Shown: positions 9,266 to 21,896, counted from the stretch's first letter. The stretch is 64,000 nucleotides of DNA from Ulva prolifera (GCA_023078555.1 CM041201.1:7633172-7697171); one strand, 5' to 3'. The notes: a model not told the origin generated them from the sequence alone. Program-made: numbers and translations.

Positions 9266-12200
9266 GGGGAATACTGCAACCTGGACCGGACCAGTGGGGA
9301 TGACGGCGGGGTAGCAGAGTCCAGCACGGCGATCAGGCAGTGCGAATTCAGCACAGCGCTCGACGCTGGAGGCAGTGAGGCCGTCGTGGCCCGGTGGGTG
9401 GCCCGGATGGAGGCGGTCACGGCTGGCCTGGTGTGCCATGGTCGCAGTGGGACGCGACGCAGCAGCGGTTCGCGACGGGGGGGGAAACGGCGTGAGCGAG
9501 AGCGCCGAGGGCGGCCTGCACCTCAGCCGAGGTGTGCACGCACTAGCTGCTGTCAACCAACCATGCCTGAGCATATGCTGCAGCACATGTGATCCAGCCA
9601 TTCCTTAGCATTCAATGTGAACCAGCCATTCCTGAGCATTCAATGTGAACCAGCCATTCCTGAGCACGCTCTGTGATCCAACCATCCCTGCGCATGCAAT
9701 GTGAACCAGCCATTCTTGAGCATGCAATGTTAACCAGCCATTCCTGCGCAGGTTCCCGACCGAGCCGGCACCGGCAGAAGTCGCAGGGCTGACGGTGGAG
9801 GTGTTGGCGTCGTACGCCGACGACGTGCAGTGGAGCGTGCGCTGGCACGCGGTGCCTCGGGTCAGGAGGTACGTCTTTGCTCCTGTGCCCATGCCTGCCG
9901 CGCGGTGGCTTGTTGCAGTGCGCGAGCCGCGTCGGTTTGCAGGGCGATGGCGCATTGTGTGCAAGGCAGGCGCGGCCACCATCCGAAGGTCCGGCGGCTG
10001 TGGCGGCGTGAGGAGTTCCAGGATGTGGCGCGCGGCCGGCGCGGCGACGTCCGCCGCAACGGGTGGCGCGAACAGTACGTTGCCAAGGTCAGTCTTCCGC
10101 CGGCGTCTTCCGCCGGAGGTGCACGGTCACGGGTGGCGCTGGAGGGGCGCGTGCGAGCTGCACGTGCGTGGCTGCTGAACCCTGAGCGGAAGCGAGCGGT
10201 GCCGGCCACGCACACGCCGACGCGCGTGCACGTGATGGACGCGCCGGGGGATGTCACCGTGCAACAGTCGCAATACGGGCTCGCGTGGTGCGACGGCCTC
10301 GCCCCGGCGCCGGGGGTCGACGCTGCGGGTCCGGGGACCGCCATCGGCACACCCAGCGCAGAGCGGGCGAGGCAGCTTGTGCCCGGGCGCGTCACCGCCG
10401 GCATGCATCTCGGCTCCTGCATCGTGCGATGTGTCCAAACCCTGCTGCGGAATGCCGTGGCTGGACCAGCTGTGCGCAGCGTTGCCAGACATGACGACGC
10501 CAGGGTCGGGCGGGTCTTGTTCATGGCAGCGCGCATGGCTGCTGTGGGCTTGAGTGCTGCGGAGATGCACCGTGCGGCAAGACCCCCAACTGACGCTGCA
10601 GATGGCGTGAGCGCAGTCCATATGGACTTGCCTGCCCCGGCCCTCGGCGTCGGGCCCAGGCTGAAGGAAGTCGGTGGCCGCAGCAGGCCGTCCGGTGATG
10701 ACGGCGAAGCGAAGGGCTCTGTGGACGCTGCCGACAGGTACAGGCTCAGGGGTGGCGGGGACAGCGGCGGCCTGCCCGATGAGGACGGTGACGAGGAGGG
10801 CGCTGCGGGCGCTCGTGCCGGGCCGCAGCCTCTGGCGCCGAGGCTCAGGGGAGGCGGGGACAGCGGCGGCCTGTTCGATGAGGACGGTGACGAGGAGGGC
10901 GCTACGGGCGTTGGCGTCGGGTTGCAGCCTCAGGTGCCGAGGCCTTCGGGAGGCGGGGACAGCGGCGGCCTACTCGATGAGGGCGGTGACGAGGAGGGCG
11001 CTGCGGGCAGTGGCGTCGGCCTGAGGCTGAGGGGAGGCGGGGACAGCGGCGGCCTGTTCGAGGAGGAGGCCGCTGTGGGCGCGGGCGTTGGCCTGAGGCT
11101 CAGGGGAGGTGGGGACAGCATCGATATGTGCGTGTCCGATGAAGATGGCGATGAGATGGGCCTCGGCGCCGGCCAGTCGCGCTCTGGCCTTGCGGTGTCA
11201 GACCCGGTAAATGCCGCACCGGTAAATGCCGCACCGGCCCCTACAGCTGTGGCTCCACCCAACACATCGGTGCGACCGGAGATCCGCGTCCGAAAGTCAC
11301 GGCACCAGCGTTTGATGACGATGGGTCTCAACAAGCAGCCACCTTCCAAGCGGCCCCGTGATGAACCGCTGACCGCGCCCGGGCAGCCAACCCTCGGCAG
11401 TGCATCCACCGCAGCTGCAGCCATTGCCACCGCGGGCACTGTAGGTGGAGGTCCACCACATGTGGCTCCTGCATCTCCCCTACGAGCGCCTGATACGTCG
11501 TGGATCAGGACCTCGGCAGGCAGCGGTGGGCCTGGTGAGGGTGGCGGAGCGGTGCGCGCCGGTGATACGGCGCAGCCCCGACACGGCCGCAGCGCTGTGT
11601 CCTTGTCAAAGTTTGTCCTTGCGGACTCTGATGAGGATGAACCCGCGTCGAGCGCCCCGAAGGGTGTTGCATCTGCCCCGTGGCAGGCGTCCGTGCCTGG
11701 TGGGGCTGCACATGCGCGGCCTGGTGTTGACATTACATCTGGTGGTGCGGCAGAGCGCGATGGGGGTGGAGGGCGCAGCTATCTTGCTGCCCGTGGTCGA
11801 GGTGGCCGGGGCCTCGGCGCGGCCCGTCGCCGTCGTCGCCCTGTCATCAACCTCGGCCCACTGCCACCTGTGGCGACTGCACGTGGCCATCGCAGTCCTA
11901 CTCTATCGCGAGAGGGCAACGTCGCGGGTGAACCTCTTCTGTGCACTGGCATGGCTGACCCTGGCGTTGCGTCAGACACTCGCGAGGTCGCAGCTGAGAC
12001 CACGCTGATGCCGCCCGCGACACCGGCTCAGATGGTGAGGCAGCACAGCATGCTGATGGGCGTCGGCGGGCATCAGGCGCATGAGCAGGCGGGAGAGGAG
12101 GCTGTCACAGGAGGCGCCGCGGCTGTGGCGCGAGAGGGGGCTGCAACAAGCGGCGCTGCGGCAAATGGCGGTGCCGCGGACGCTGCTGCCATAGACGACG

Positions 12201-14798
12201 CACATGTCAGCCTGGGCGAACACGTGATCACTGCGGACGCAAGCGGCTGTGGTGTTCCTAGTTTGCGTGAGGGTGGCGGTGCGCGTGAGGGTAGCGGTGT
12301 GGATGCACATCCCGTGCAGCGACTGCATGCCCATGCAACGATGGTTGCCGCCGCTGGGGGTAGAGATACGCCTGGAGTCTCGGAGGGCGAAACCGTCCAG
12401 CATGACTCCTACGCGGACACAGACGGCGACGACGAGTCTTATGTACCATCGGAGCCCGGGTCAGCGCCCAGGAGCCCTCGTGGGGTGATGTCATCTGATG
12501 ACGGCGACCGTGCGGCCCCCATCAGCCCCCCAAGGGGGGACGTTTCACCTGGTCATGGCGGCAGCGATAGCGATGTCAGGACTGTGCGCGAGACACGTGA
12601 AGGTGATGAGGTCGCGGAGCTGCATCGTCTCGGAGACCTTCTTGACAGCCCCCAGATGTATGCAAGGTGTGAAAACGCTGCATTCTTGTGCTCTGTGCGC
12701 ACGTAGCATTGCCCAAAGAGGTTGCACATGACGTCACAACACCGTCACTACTTGCTGCATTGAGCCTAACCTGTCCTGCAGAGTCATGTGCAGCAGCATG
12801 GACACCGCGGCTGTGGCCCACGACGACGTCGTCATGCCTCGCCGTGAGATGCAAGTCCGCGGCCTAGCCGCGCAATGGTCGGTTTATTGGTCCGAAGTCG
12901 ACCTAGAATGGTACAAGTGCATACCATGCAAGAGTCTCGACAACCAAGAAGCAGCTGCGAGGATCGCGCTCACGTTTGCGCGAGCCTACCTGGCGGCGTT
13001 AGTTTCGGGACAGGACGACCCGGCTTTTCACACACAGGGTGACGAGTCGCGTTCCACGCCGGCCAGTATCCTGAATACTATCACACAGGGCGCGAATGCC
13101 AGAGGCGAGGTGTCGATGAGCGACATTGTCGCCACTTTCGAGAAGTGCCCCGGGCGGATCTTTTGTCAGACCCTGACGTTGTTGACATGGGCCGGCCACA
13201 TTGGGAGCTTCAACACGCTCGCCAGGTACAAGTACACCTTATCTCAGGTGGTGTATGCGTATTGGGAGGACCGGCAGCGGCTGTTTCGCGTCGACGCCGA
13301 CAAGGCTCAGGTGTGCCCCTCCCCCACCGTGGCATTGCGGCAACTGCTATAGATCGGCTTTGTCCACTACGTGGTCATATGCACCGGTCGGGGTCAGCGT
13401 GCGTGTTGTTGTTGTGCGACTGTGCGCAGTTTGTGTGATGCCATCCAATCGTCACGCCAGCATACAGCGAGGGAGCCTCATCGCCATGCAGGCTAGCATG
13501 AAAGCCAGCCACCTCTTTCATTTCTTCAAGGGACAAGTGCGGCTGTATGTGATGGCCCTGAAGGCGAACGGCGCGCTGAACACGCTGAAGCCAAAGCCGA
13601 TGCAAGCCGCCGAGATCCGCAGCTGCGCGGAGGCAACCAATTGCGGCGCCATCACAATAATCTATGGCCGGGTGACGGCGTACCTGAAGATGTTGGCTGG
13701 GCCGCGGAACCCCGTCTTCGTGGCGCTCAGATGGGGGCATGTCCACTTCATCCCTACGTACTACATGGACGAGGCAAGTAAGGAGACAATGGTGAGAATT
13801 ACCTCAGCTGGCCGTGTTCATGGGACTGCATGTGCATGTTGCTGCCTTTCATCGAACCCAGCGTTGCTGCCTCATGGGATTCCCGTGTGCATGCGGAGCA
13901 GTACCTCCAATGTGCGCGTGGCGTGTGGTAGCTGTTATATGCCTCGAATGAAACGATGTGTTCAACGGGGCCACTGTGAGCAGGTCACCTTTATGTGCGA
14001 GTTTGCCATCGCGTGGGACAAGTCTCCCAACGTCTTTGGGATCAAGAACATCGTCGTGGACAACACAGCAGCGCTGAATGAGGAGGACGCCGACTGGAAC
14101 TGCAGCTTGGGTTCCGTCGGGGAACACTTGTTGTCAATCGCCATTCACCAGCGCGTCATTGATGTGACGGACCTAGCTGGCTTGAAGGTAGGAGAGCACT
14201 TCAAGCTGAGCCACCTCATTCAGAAGCGCAACTCCAGGTCCACCCGGCCGAACAATCTTGCTCCAGCGGACGTGGATGCCATGTGCGATCCGCGACCGGG
14301 CTGTTGTTGTTGTGTTGTGTGGGACAGCTACATGTCTGCACATTCTACAGATCACCACATGCTCACCTGCTGTCACTTGCGCTGCTGCAGTGTGTGATTG
14401 CTTGTGTGCGGGGAGGGCGACCCATGCCGTGAACTCACATGTCACCTCGCACGCACAGGTGGCAACGGACCCTATGAGCTACATGCAGGTTCTGCTTCTG
14501 CCGGTTCCATGGGATGGTGCCGTTGCGATTCATACCCATGGCGCCATACGCCATGTCGGCTCTGTTGGCGCGGTTCACCGCAGCCGCTGACAAGAAAGCC
14601 CTGCAAAAGGAGATGCGTTCCGGCTCGGTGTTCGGGCGCATGGCGCAGGCCCAGTTGCACTACAACGGCCATGAGAATCGGACCTCATTGGCAAACAATG
14701 GGCAGTGGTCCCTGAATTGTAGCACGTACCAAACGGAGTACTGCCACCCCGCATTCCTGAATTCGCTGTTCGGAGATCTGGTGCGCCCTGAATTGTAG
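9266..14798 (+). CDS. gene 1, copy A: large acidic repeat protein
   Basis: Predicted exons are 9266-9531, 9752-9868, 9970-12666, 12782-13310, 13492-13791, 13984-14282 and 14489-14798 (TAG). All junctions are GT-AG, the phases match, and the sum is 4518 nt (at least 1505 aa; the 5' end is unresolved). The third exon begins with a basic segment (HHPKVRRLWRREEFQ) and a ~250-residue conserved-looking domain, then five acidic repeats (RLRGGGDSGG plus DEDGDEEG) and Ser/Asp-rich stretches such as LADSDEDEPASS. The last four exons look globular (FHFFKGQVRLYVMAL; DKSPNVFGIKNIVVDN; NRTSLANNGQWSLNC). I do not recognise the family, and no recombinase, polymerase or DDE signature is seen. Copy B (29065-34631) keeps the same exon structure, which strongly supports the model. 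Confidence 0.65.
9590..9751. repeat. 28-bp minisatellite in gene 1 intron 1 (copy A)
   Basis: About six units of 28 bp containing AATGTGAACCAGCCATTCCTG, running up to the predicted 3' splice site at 9751. The last unit ends CCATTCCTGCGCAG and itself supplies the acceptor. Copy B has a slightly longer array at 29401-29587. Confidence 0.85.
10741..11165 (+). repeat. coding minisatellite in gene 1 (copy A)
   Basis: Five in-frame units of about 70-105 bp beginning at about 10739, 10842, 10942, 11026 and 11095. They encode the acidic repeat RLRGGGDSGG...DEDGDEEG. The same five units occur at 30589-31012. Confidence 0.85.
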
Positions 14799-14835
14799 CC
14801 AGCACACAGCGGCGCACGTGCTTTTGTCCGTCGTG

Positions 14836-15989
14836 ATGGCATCCATTGCTTCTGCCAAAGCTGGTTCTGTTGTATGTGCTTGCCCGTCTTCGGATTTAGA
14901 CTCGGAGCCGCAAGTCATCGGCTCCACCGAGGCTGCTGCAGAGTCGGCTGAGGACGACGAGGTGCTGGCGGGGTACGACTACGGTGACGGGAGCGGGTCA
15001 GATTGCGGGGATGCTGAGTTGGCGCTCGTCGCAGGCATCACCGTCCGTCAGTCGCGACAAGACGCAGCCCACCCAACCACAGGACACGGTGGGGCCAGCA
15101 CGAGCGCAGCAGCTGTCGCGCGTGCGCAGGCGCCCTCAGCAGAGGTACAGGGCTCCCCGGCCGTGCCTCTCGGCTGTGTCGGGTGCCGCAATGCACCTTT
15201 GTGCAAGAAGACGCCGCCGGTTGAGCGGGTCGTGGACGGGTACTGCATCACCTGCCTGTCCAGCTTGAAGGACTGCGGCTCTGCTCTGGACGCGATCGTG
15301 TTGGTGACGACTCCAGGCACATTGGATCGCAGCGCGGGTGCGGCATTCGCTGCTTTTCATGTGCAGCTGAGCATAAATCGGTCACATCCGTGCCTGCTCT
15401 GCACTTCCTGCCGGGTCAGGGTCTGTGTGCTGACATGGAAGTGGCCGCTCGTGCGCTAGTGTTTCAGTGGCACTGGTGCCTCGTGAAACCGTGTTCACCA
15501 TCACCTGGTGACGTGCCGGGCTGTCACCGGTGCCTCTGCGGACATGCTTCGTTGTACAATGTTTATTAATTGTATTAATACGTATCAATATGCTCTCAAT
15601 CGCTTCCGATACGTGTGGTGTGCAAGTCTGGTTGTTTGTACATGTGTTGACGCGACTCCCTGTGATGCCATCCGAAGGATTGCTGTGCAGGCACTGTTGA
15701 CATGATGAAACACGCACTCACGGATGACGTCGACGAGTGCGACATCCGGCCGAGGGACGCCCTGAAGACTGACAAGGCTGCCAGGCGGAACCACCGGGAG
15801 CGTCTGCAGTACGAAGCGCTTCCAGAGGAGAAGAAGAAGGTGAAGCGGGCAAAGATGCATGCAAGTATGAAGGGACCCCGGAGCAATGCCCCCAAGGGAC
15901 TCAAGAACATTCAGCAAGGCCCAATCGCAAATGCCATGCGCGGCCGATGCGCGCCCAGTCGGCACTGTGAGCATGGTACGGCTACTTGA
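14836..15989 (+). CDS. gene 3, copy A, shortened by an internal deletion
   Basis: Exons 14836-15337 and 15691-15989 (TGA) give 266 aa. Up to 14886 the sequence matches 34669-34719 of copy B. From 14887 it matches copy B from 38884. The intervening 4164 bp, holding most of gene 2 and the N-terminal 860 or so codons of gene 3, are missing. The join is in frame: MASIASAKAGSVVCACP is followed by SSDLDSEPQVIG. What remains is the acidic linker, the last Cys module (GCRNAP, then YCITC) and the basic C-terminal exon (HRERLQYEALPEEKKKVKR). The protein could be made but lacks the four upstream zinc modules. Whether it is expressed is unknown. Confidence 0.55.
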
Positions 15990-16121
15990 TCAAGCTTCTG
16001 TAGATGCTGTGTGTGTTCATTGTCCAATGTTGTGCTAGAAGTGTGTTGCTGAATTTCATGGCCTGTGTCGTATCCAATGCCGTGCTTGCCCTACTGTTGC
16101 AGTGTCCACAGGGGTGTACCT

Positions 16122-19100
16122 ATGGAGACTGTGTACGTCATGTGCCCCGCCGGAGTGTTCCATGTGCATGCAGCATCAGCAGCGATGCGGGTGATGGACA
16201 GCCTCCACGCCTTCAAGCTGGTGGACTGGGCGAAGGCCGCCGCGGTGTCCGACGCGGCGGTAGGGATGGTCGTGGAGACTCCGAAGTGGGTGACCAACCG
16301 CAGCCTGCAAATCTTCGCGCTGGAGATGTTCATGCCTGTCGGCTTCACGTCTCGGAAGCCCAAGGCCAGCAAGGCGCAGGCCCCACAGGGGGCTGCCTCA
16401 GCACGGCCACGCCCAGACGACGCGCTCGTGGCTCAGGCGGCGCGGAGCCAAAGGTCAACGGTGGTCCGCATCGGACACGCGCAATGTCAGCAGGCAAAAG
16501 ACCGCGGCGAGGATGCGCCTTCATGTCTGACGTACTCTGTGCGCGCGGTGCACTTGAAGTGCGCACAGAGCATGACGGAGCCGCTGCGCAGGATCGGCAC
16601 GGTGGACGTGCGGTATCTGCAGCTCGTGCGAGACGCGGGCGAGCTCCTCATCGCGCGGGTGTTCGACCCCGCCGCGCCTGCACAACCCCCCGTCCGTGTG
16701 CATGCGACGACCCTGCAGCTACTGCAGCGGCTGCAGCTGCTCCCTCGGCCGACACTCCCAGCCCTCCTGACGCTGTTTGTGTGGGGCCTCGCACACTGCA
16801 GTGTCGCTGTTCGCGAGAGCAGAGACGCGGTGCCGCAGCTGATCTGGCACTATGCGTATGCGGAAGGCCTGACGCTGGCATGGCAGCTCGTCCTAGTCGC
16901 CGCCGGCACGACGTGGATCAACAGCGATGACGATGTCACGTCTGCGCTGTCCGTGCTGGCGTGCATCCCGCGGGCCGCCCTGATCGGGCTGGAGCAATTT
17001 GACAAGCAGAAGTGGCCGGAGATCCTGGACGGGCGACGCAAGCGGCGAGGCGGCGACAAACTCGAGCCGGTGCGAGCCTGCCATAACCCAGATACTTCCC
17101 AGCTTGGCCTCAAAACAGAATTTATGAGACTGCACTGTTCGCACCCTATTATCGCATGGTGTGCATTTGTCGTGTCTGTTTTCCGTAGTCATTGTACCGG
17201 GCGTGCATCGAAACAATGGCACCGACGCCCGTGTGCATGCAGATCCCATGGTCTGACGACTGCGACCCGGAGGTCATCGTGATGACGCGTGCGACGCCAT
17301 CCGAGTTGACAGGCCTTCAGGCGGCAGCCCAAACGGACGCCACTCGGCAGCGGTTCGAATTCACCGCGGACGCGCGCGTGCGCCCGGTCGGCGACGTCAC
17401 GCAGGGCCAGGGTGTCGGGTCGATGCGGCGCGCCGCAAGGAGTCGTGCGGGAGCCAGCGCGGCCGCGATCGACCTGACCGGTGACGGAGGTGATCGCGCG
17501 CAGCCACCCTCCAAGCGGCGCCGCAGGAACAGAAGTCAGGGCGGCCAGGGGGACACCCAGCCGGGCACTCGGGCGGGCACGAGACGCGGGTTGAGATCCG
17601 GAACCGGCGGTGGCGTGGTGGTCACAGGTCCGGCCGCATCGCTGGGCGACCCTGTGCACAGGTCAGCCCCCGCAGCGCCAAAGCGTGCTCGGAGCCCCCC
17701 GCGTGGCGGGTCCCGAGGCGATCCGGGCGCCGGTCCATCGGGTGGACGTGCGGGCGGGAGCGGGGGCGGAGGAACTGGGCGCGGCAATGGCGGACATGGA
17801 GGCTTTGACGGCGGCAATGGAGGCGGCGGCAACGGAGGCGGGTCTGACAGCGACGGTGGCGGCGGAAGCGGCGGCGATGGGGGCGGCGGTAACGGCGGTG
17901 GTGGAGGTGGCAGAAGGAGGGGCCACTGGGCTCCCGTCAACCACCGCGTGCCCATCTCTGTGCGGACACCGCAGCAGGTGTCTGAGATGCTGCAGTTGTG
18001 CAAAGACACGACGTCGAATCCATTCAGCTACAAGCTGAGGATCGGTGACCAGCCCATGCAGCCCGGCCAGAGTGTCAAAGCCATCACTGGCGCGGTGTGT
18101 ACTTGTCGTGGGCGGCTGACGTGTGTGCATGCATGTGGCGCTGTGTTCTGTGAGGCTGCTTGTGCACCTTGTTCGCTGCGGAACTGTGTGTATTTGTGTC
18201 AGTATGCCGAGACCCTCGCTGCTCTCTGATGAATAAGCCAACACGGCCCATGCGTTCACCGCGTCTGATCGTATGCAGGATCTGCTTGTGGCCGGTAAGC
18301 CGGCAGCCGACCATGCGAACGGCATCATTGTGCTCGGCATGCCTGGCTCGGGCAAGACCGGGCTGATGCTGGACGCGATGGCCCTATCCATCGTCGACTC
18401 GCCGCTGCGAGCCGCAGCCCAAGGCAGCACCGCCGCGCTGCCGCGGCTGACGCACGACTGTGCCAAAATCATGGTGCACAAGTCGGGCGTCACGCACAAC
18501 ATCGGTTACCCTACCGAGACGTGCGCAAAGGCGATGTGTAACTACTTCTGGGAGCCCGCTGTGGAGGGTCGGCCAGCTGGGTACGTCGGCAACGCCATCG
18601 ACCGCGTCGCCGGCCGGAAGCTGCATGTGCTAGAAGAGGTGCAGGCATGGGTGCAGCAGTTGCCGCATCTGCTGAGTCAGCATCAGCGAGCCCTCCAGCA
18701 GGCCAACGCGCAGTGCGAATCGGAGCATATGCTTCGCCGCTGCCGGTACATCCTGGCGTGCGACCCCCACCAGAGTCCGTGCAAGACGTACGGCATCAAG
18801 TCAATCGACCACAACGGGCGGGTGCAGCAGGAGAAGCCAGAGGTCGTGATGCCGTGGACGGCGGCGTTCAACGCGCTCGGCCAGCCCGGCGAAAGCATGC
18901 ATTGGCACATCTTTGCCATCCACGGCCAGCGACGCCTGCGTGGCCTCGGGTTCCGGCTGCTCCACAATGCGTACGCCCCGCGCTGGCTGCTGTCGTGCTA
19001 CCTCCATGTGATGTGCTGTGATTTGTTCCGGTCGTGCTGTGTGCTGCCTACAACCGTGACAGGGCCCGGATGTAATTGCCGCTTAGTCCAGGCCATCGGT

Positions 19101-20717
19101 GGGACAGCTGCACATACCGGCTGTGACCGGCTGAGTATATGTGTAGGTCAAGGGCGGACATTGCCACCATGCAATTCCGGAAGGTGGACCTCGCGACGGA
19201 CTACTTGTTTCCTACGTGGTGCCGGTCTGACCTGCGGCAGACACCGGCGCAGGCTGCGCAAGAGAAGTCCGGCATCAAAGGCGTTAACTACGGCTGGGCA
19301 GCGGTCGGGGCGGACGAGGCGACATATCGCAACCCCAACTACCCGATCGACCTGTCGGGTGAAGATCGCAGCCTGCCGCCGGCGACCGTTGTCATCGCGC
19401 CGTACAAGCCGGACTGCAAGGCGCTGCGTGATATACTGCTCACGCGCGCTGACTACAAGGCGTTGTTCTACACACTGCCGGCCCTCCCGCATGATGCCCC
19501 CTCGTGCCCTGGTGGGCCGACGACCTGCACCTTCCGAGACACAGAGTATCGCGCGGAGGATGCTTATGCATTCGAGTGCGCGCCTGCCCGGCTTCCTGTG
19601 TGATCGCGTGTGCAGGCGGCATGTGATCTGCATGTCGGGGTGCCGTGCGTCGTCTGTGCACGTCTCCTGTATTGCGGTGACTCATTCACTCCGGGTGTCT
19701 GACTGCTACGTAGGCCTGTGCGCTGCCGCTTTGAAGCTGGCTTGATGGGACACGGGTGCATGCAGTACGACGACAGACTCCGGCCGGAGGATCGTGGGCC
19801 AGCTGGAGGACATCGCATTCTCCAGCTGGGACTCCTTCAGGGTCCACCTCGGTGAGCCCCTGCTGCTGACAGCCTGCCTCGGGGAGAGCCGACCAAACGG
19901 TGCGGCGTGCTCGGCTGTGGCATGGGCGTTTGTGCCAGCATCGCACGTGCGAGCAGACTTCAAAGCGCGCCTGGCCTTCATGTGCAAGAACGCCGCGAAA
20001 CTGAAGGTCCCGTGGTCGCCAGTGCGGCTGCGCACGGGTGATGCTGTGCCACAGCAAGTCGCAGGTTCGGTCGAGAGCATCGCTTGCATGCTGCTGGAGC
20101 GGTTCATTGATGCGAACACGTCGCACGACCTCGTGGGCTTGCCGTTCGTTGCGATTCGGTCGCCGGCGGATGTGATGATCCGGCAGGTGCTCATGCCAGA
20201 GCCTGAGTTGGAGTACGTGCTGAAGACCAAGAAGGTCGCGGCACTGCGGGTGCAGCTGCCGATCGTGCCGGCGGCCGTGCGCACATCGTCGTCAATGCTC
20301 AGTGCGACGGTGGAGCTGGCCGGGCAGCGTGTGGTCGTGCACAGCAAGTCTGCGGCGGACACGACGCTGGACCCTGCCGCGCACAACGCGCCGATGTACA
20401 TCGGCCTCACGCGTGTGTCAGACGCCGCAGACGTTGCGATCACGCATGACTCGATCGTTCACGAGAACATGTTCGCGCCGCGGCAGCCGGTGGCGAACCT
20501 CGCAGTGGAGGTGCAGCGGCTGAGCCAGGGGCAGGGCTACTGCAACCTGTACCATGCGTATGCGCAGGGGCATGACGGGCTGCCACCGCCGGACCGCGGG
20601 TCGGCCGTGTTTGATGCGCGGCTGAACAGCCAGGCAGCGCATGGGTTCTTCCGGTGGGCGGCGGATGTTGAGGCCGCCGTGGTGAATGCTTTTCTGCAGC
20701 GACAGGCGGCGCCGTAG
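16122..20717 (+). CDS. gene 4: Pif1-like SF1 helicase, complete copy
   Basis: Exons 16122-17069, 17243-18094, 18279-18994, 19147-19599 and 19766-20717 join in phase to 3921 nt (1306 aa). The start at ATG 16122 is the first in that frame, but an upstream exon is possible; translation could also start at ATG 17216 (999 aa). Residues 1-316 are an unknown domain. Residues about 400-590 are low-complexity, Gly-rich and basic. The helicase core shows Walker A GMPGSGKT (620-627), motif II LEE (E719-E720 instead of DE), motif III CDPHQS (D762, Q765), motif IV RR (818-819), motif V with the spacing T-x7-T (1163-1171) but without the usual K, Q and G, and motif VI YIGLTRV (R1206). It is likely nuclear and DNA-acting. 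The family call is firm for motifs I and VI; the activity is inferred. Confidence 0.75.
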
Positions 20718-20997
20718 TGTGCTGCTTGAGACCATGTGCTAAACGTGTTTGGTACGTGTGCACACATGAATGTGCCTATATACGTCATCCTGCCCTTTGC
20801 CACAGGTGCGGCATTGGGAACATATGTGTAACGAATGTGACACATCTTGAGAGTGGGAGTGGGGTTCACGAGTATGTCGATGCCAAGGGTGTGACGCTGG
20901 AAGAGCCACGAACCACTGACACATTATAGTGATTGCGATTGAGAGATTCCAGTGGAGATGCTGCATCACGCCTGCTTCTGTGACGTCACGTGCTGTT

Positions 20998-21896
20998 GTG
21001 CGATACACTGCTTTCCAAACGGCGCCACGGAGGCCTCGTTTGGCCGATCGCGGGTCTGTTGAGTGCGGTTTGCAGCTCCCGGCATGTGTGTTACGGTGGA
21101 TGCAATGTTTCTCACATCGGGGCAGGTCGGTTTTGGCCCCCTGTGCAGTACACTACCAGGTGGGTGGCAGGTGCGGCGCTCGGAACGGCGCCACGGAGGC
21201 CTCGGTTGGCCGATTGCGGGTCTGTTGAGTGCTGATTGCAGCGTTCGGCATGTATGTTATGGTGGATGCAATGTTTCTCACATCGGGGCAGGTCGGTTTT
21301 GGTCCCCTGTGCAGCACACCACCAGGTGGGTGGCAGGTGCGGCGCTCGGAACGGCGCCACGGAGGCCTCGGTTGGCCGATCGCGGGTCTGTTGAGTGCGG
21401 ATTGCAGCTCCCGGCATGTGTGTTACGGTGGATGCAATGTTTCTCACATCGGGGCAGGTCGGTGTTTGCCCCCTGTGCAGCACACTACCAGGTGGGTGGC
21501 AGGTGCGGCGCTCGGAACGGCGCCACGGAGGCCTCGGTTGGCCGATCGCGGGTCTGTTGAGTGCGGATTGCAGCTCCCGGCATGTATGTTATGGTAGATG
21601 CAATGTTTCTCACATCGGGGCAGGTCGGTTTTGGCCCCCTGTGCAGCACACCACCAGGTGGGTGGCAGGTGCGGCGCTCGGAACGGCGCCACGGAGGCCT
21701 CGGTTGGCCGATCGCGGGTCTGTTGAGTGCGGATTGCAGCTCCCGGCATGTATGCTATGGTGGATGCAATGTTTCTCACATCGGGGCAGGTCGGTTTTGG
21801 CCCCCTGTGCAGCACACCACCAGGTGGGTGGCAGGTGTGGCGCTCGGAACGGCGCCACGGAGGCCTCGGTTGGCCGATCGCGGGTCTGTTGAGTGC
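20998..21896. repeat. 166-bp satellite array, copy 2
   Basis: About five units of 166 bp (equivalent points 21062, 21228, 21394, 21560, 21726), almost all of the GGTGGATGCAATG variant. The array starts at the same position relative to gene 4 as the array at 3042. It ends inside a unit at about 21896, where an unrelated AT-richer sequence begins. Confidence 0.95.

Larger units (their letters stand above)
9266..21896 (+). mobile_element. candidate multigene element, unit A (boundaries inferred)
   Basis: Gene 1, shortened gene 3, gene 4 and the 166-bp satellite lie in one orientation with short spacers. The same order appears at 29065-41405 (cut short before the helicase) and, for gene 4 plus satellite, at 1-4106. 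Tandem recurrence of a whole gene set suggests either a mobile element or segmental duplication. No terminal inverted repeats or target duplications could be established by eye, so the ends given are only the outermost shared features. Confidence 0.4.

Noticed and set aside
9862..10536. Minus-strand ORF of 224 codons inside gene 1
   Set aside because: It is the shadow of a GC-rich exon whose plus-strand frame is supported by splice phases and codon-wise length changes between copies.
9266..14798. KDZ, Crypton or Helitron transposase in gene 1
   Set aside because: I looked for a DDE triad, the R-H-x2-R-Y set and an HUH motif in the predicted exons and found no convincing match.
17536..18009. 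Pro-rich minus-strand ORF
   Set aside because: It is the complement of the Gly-rich low-complexity part of the helicase gene.
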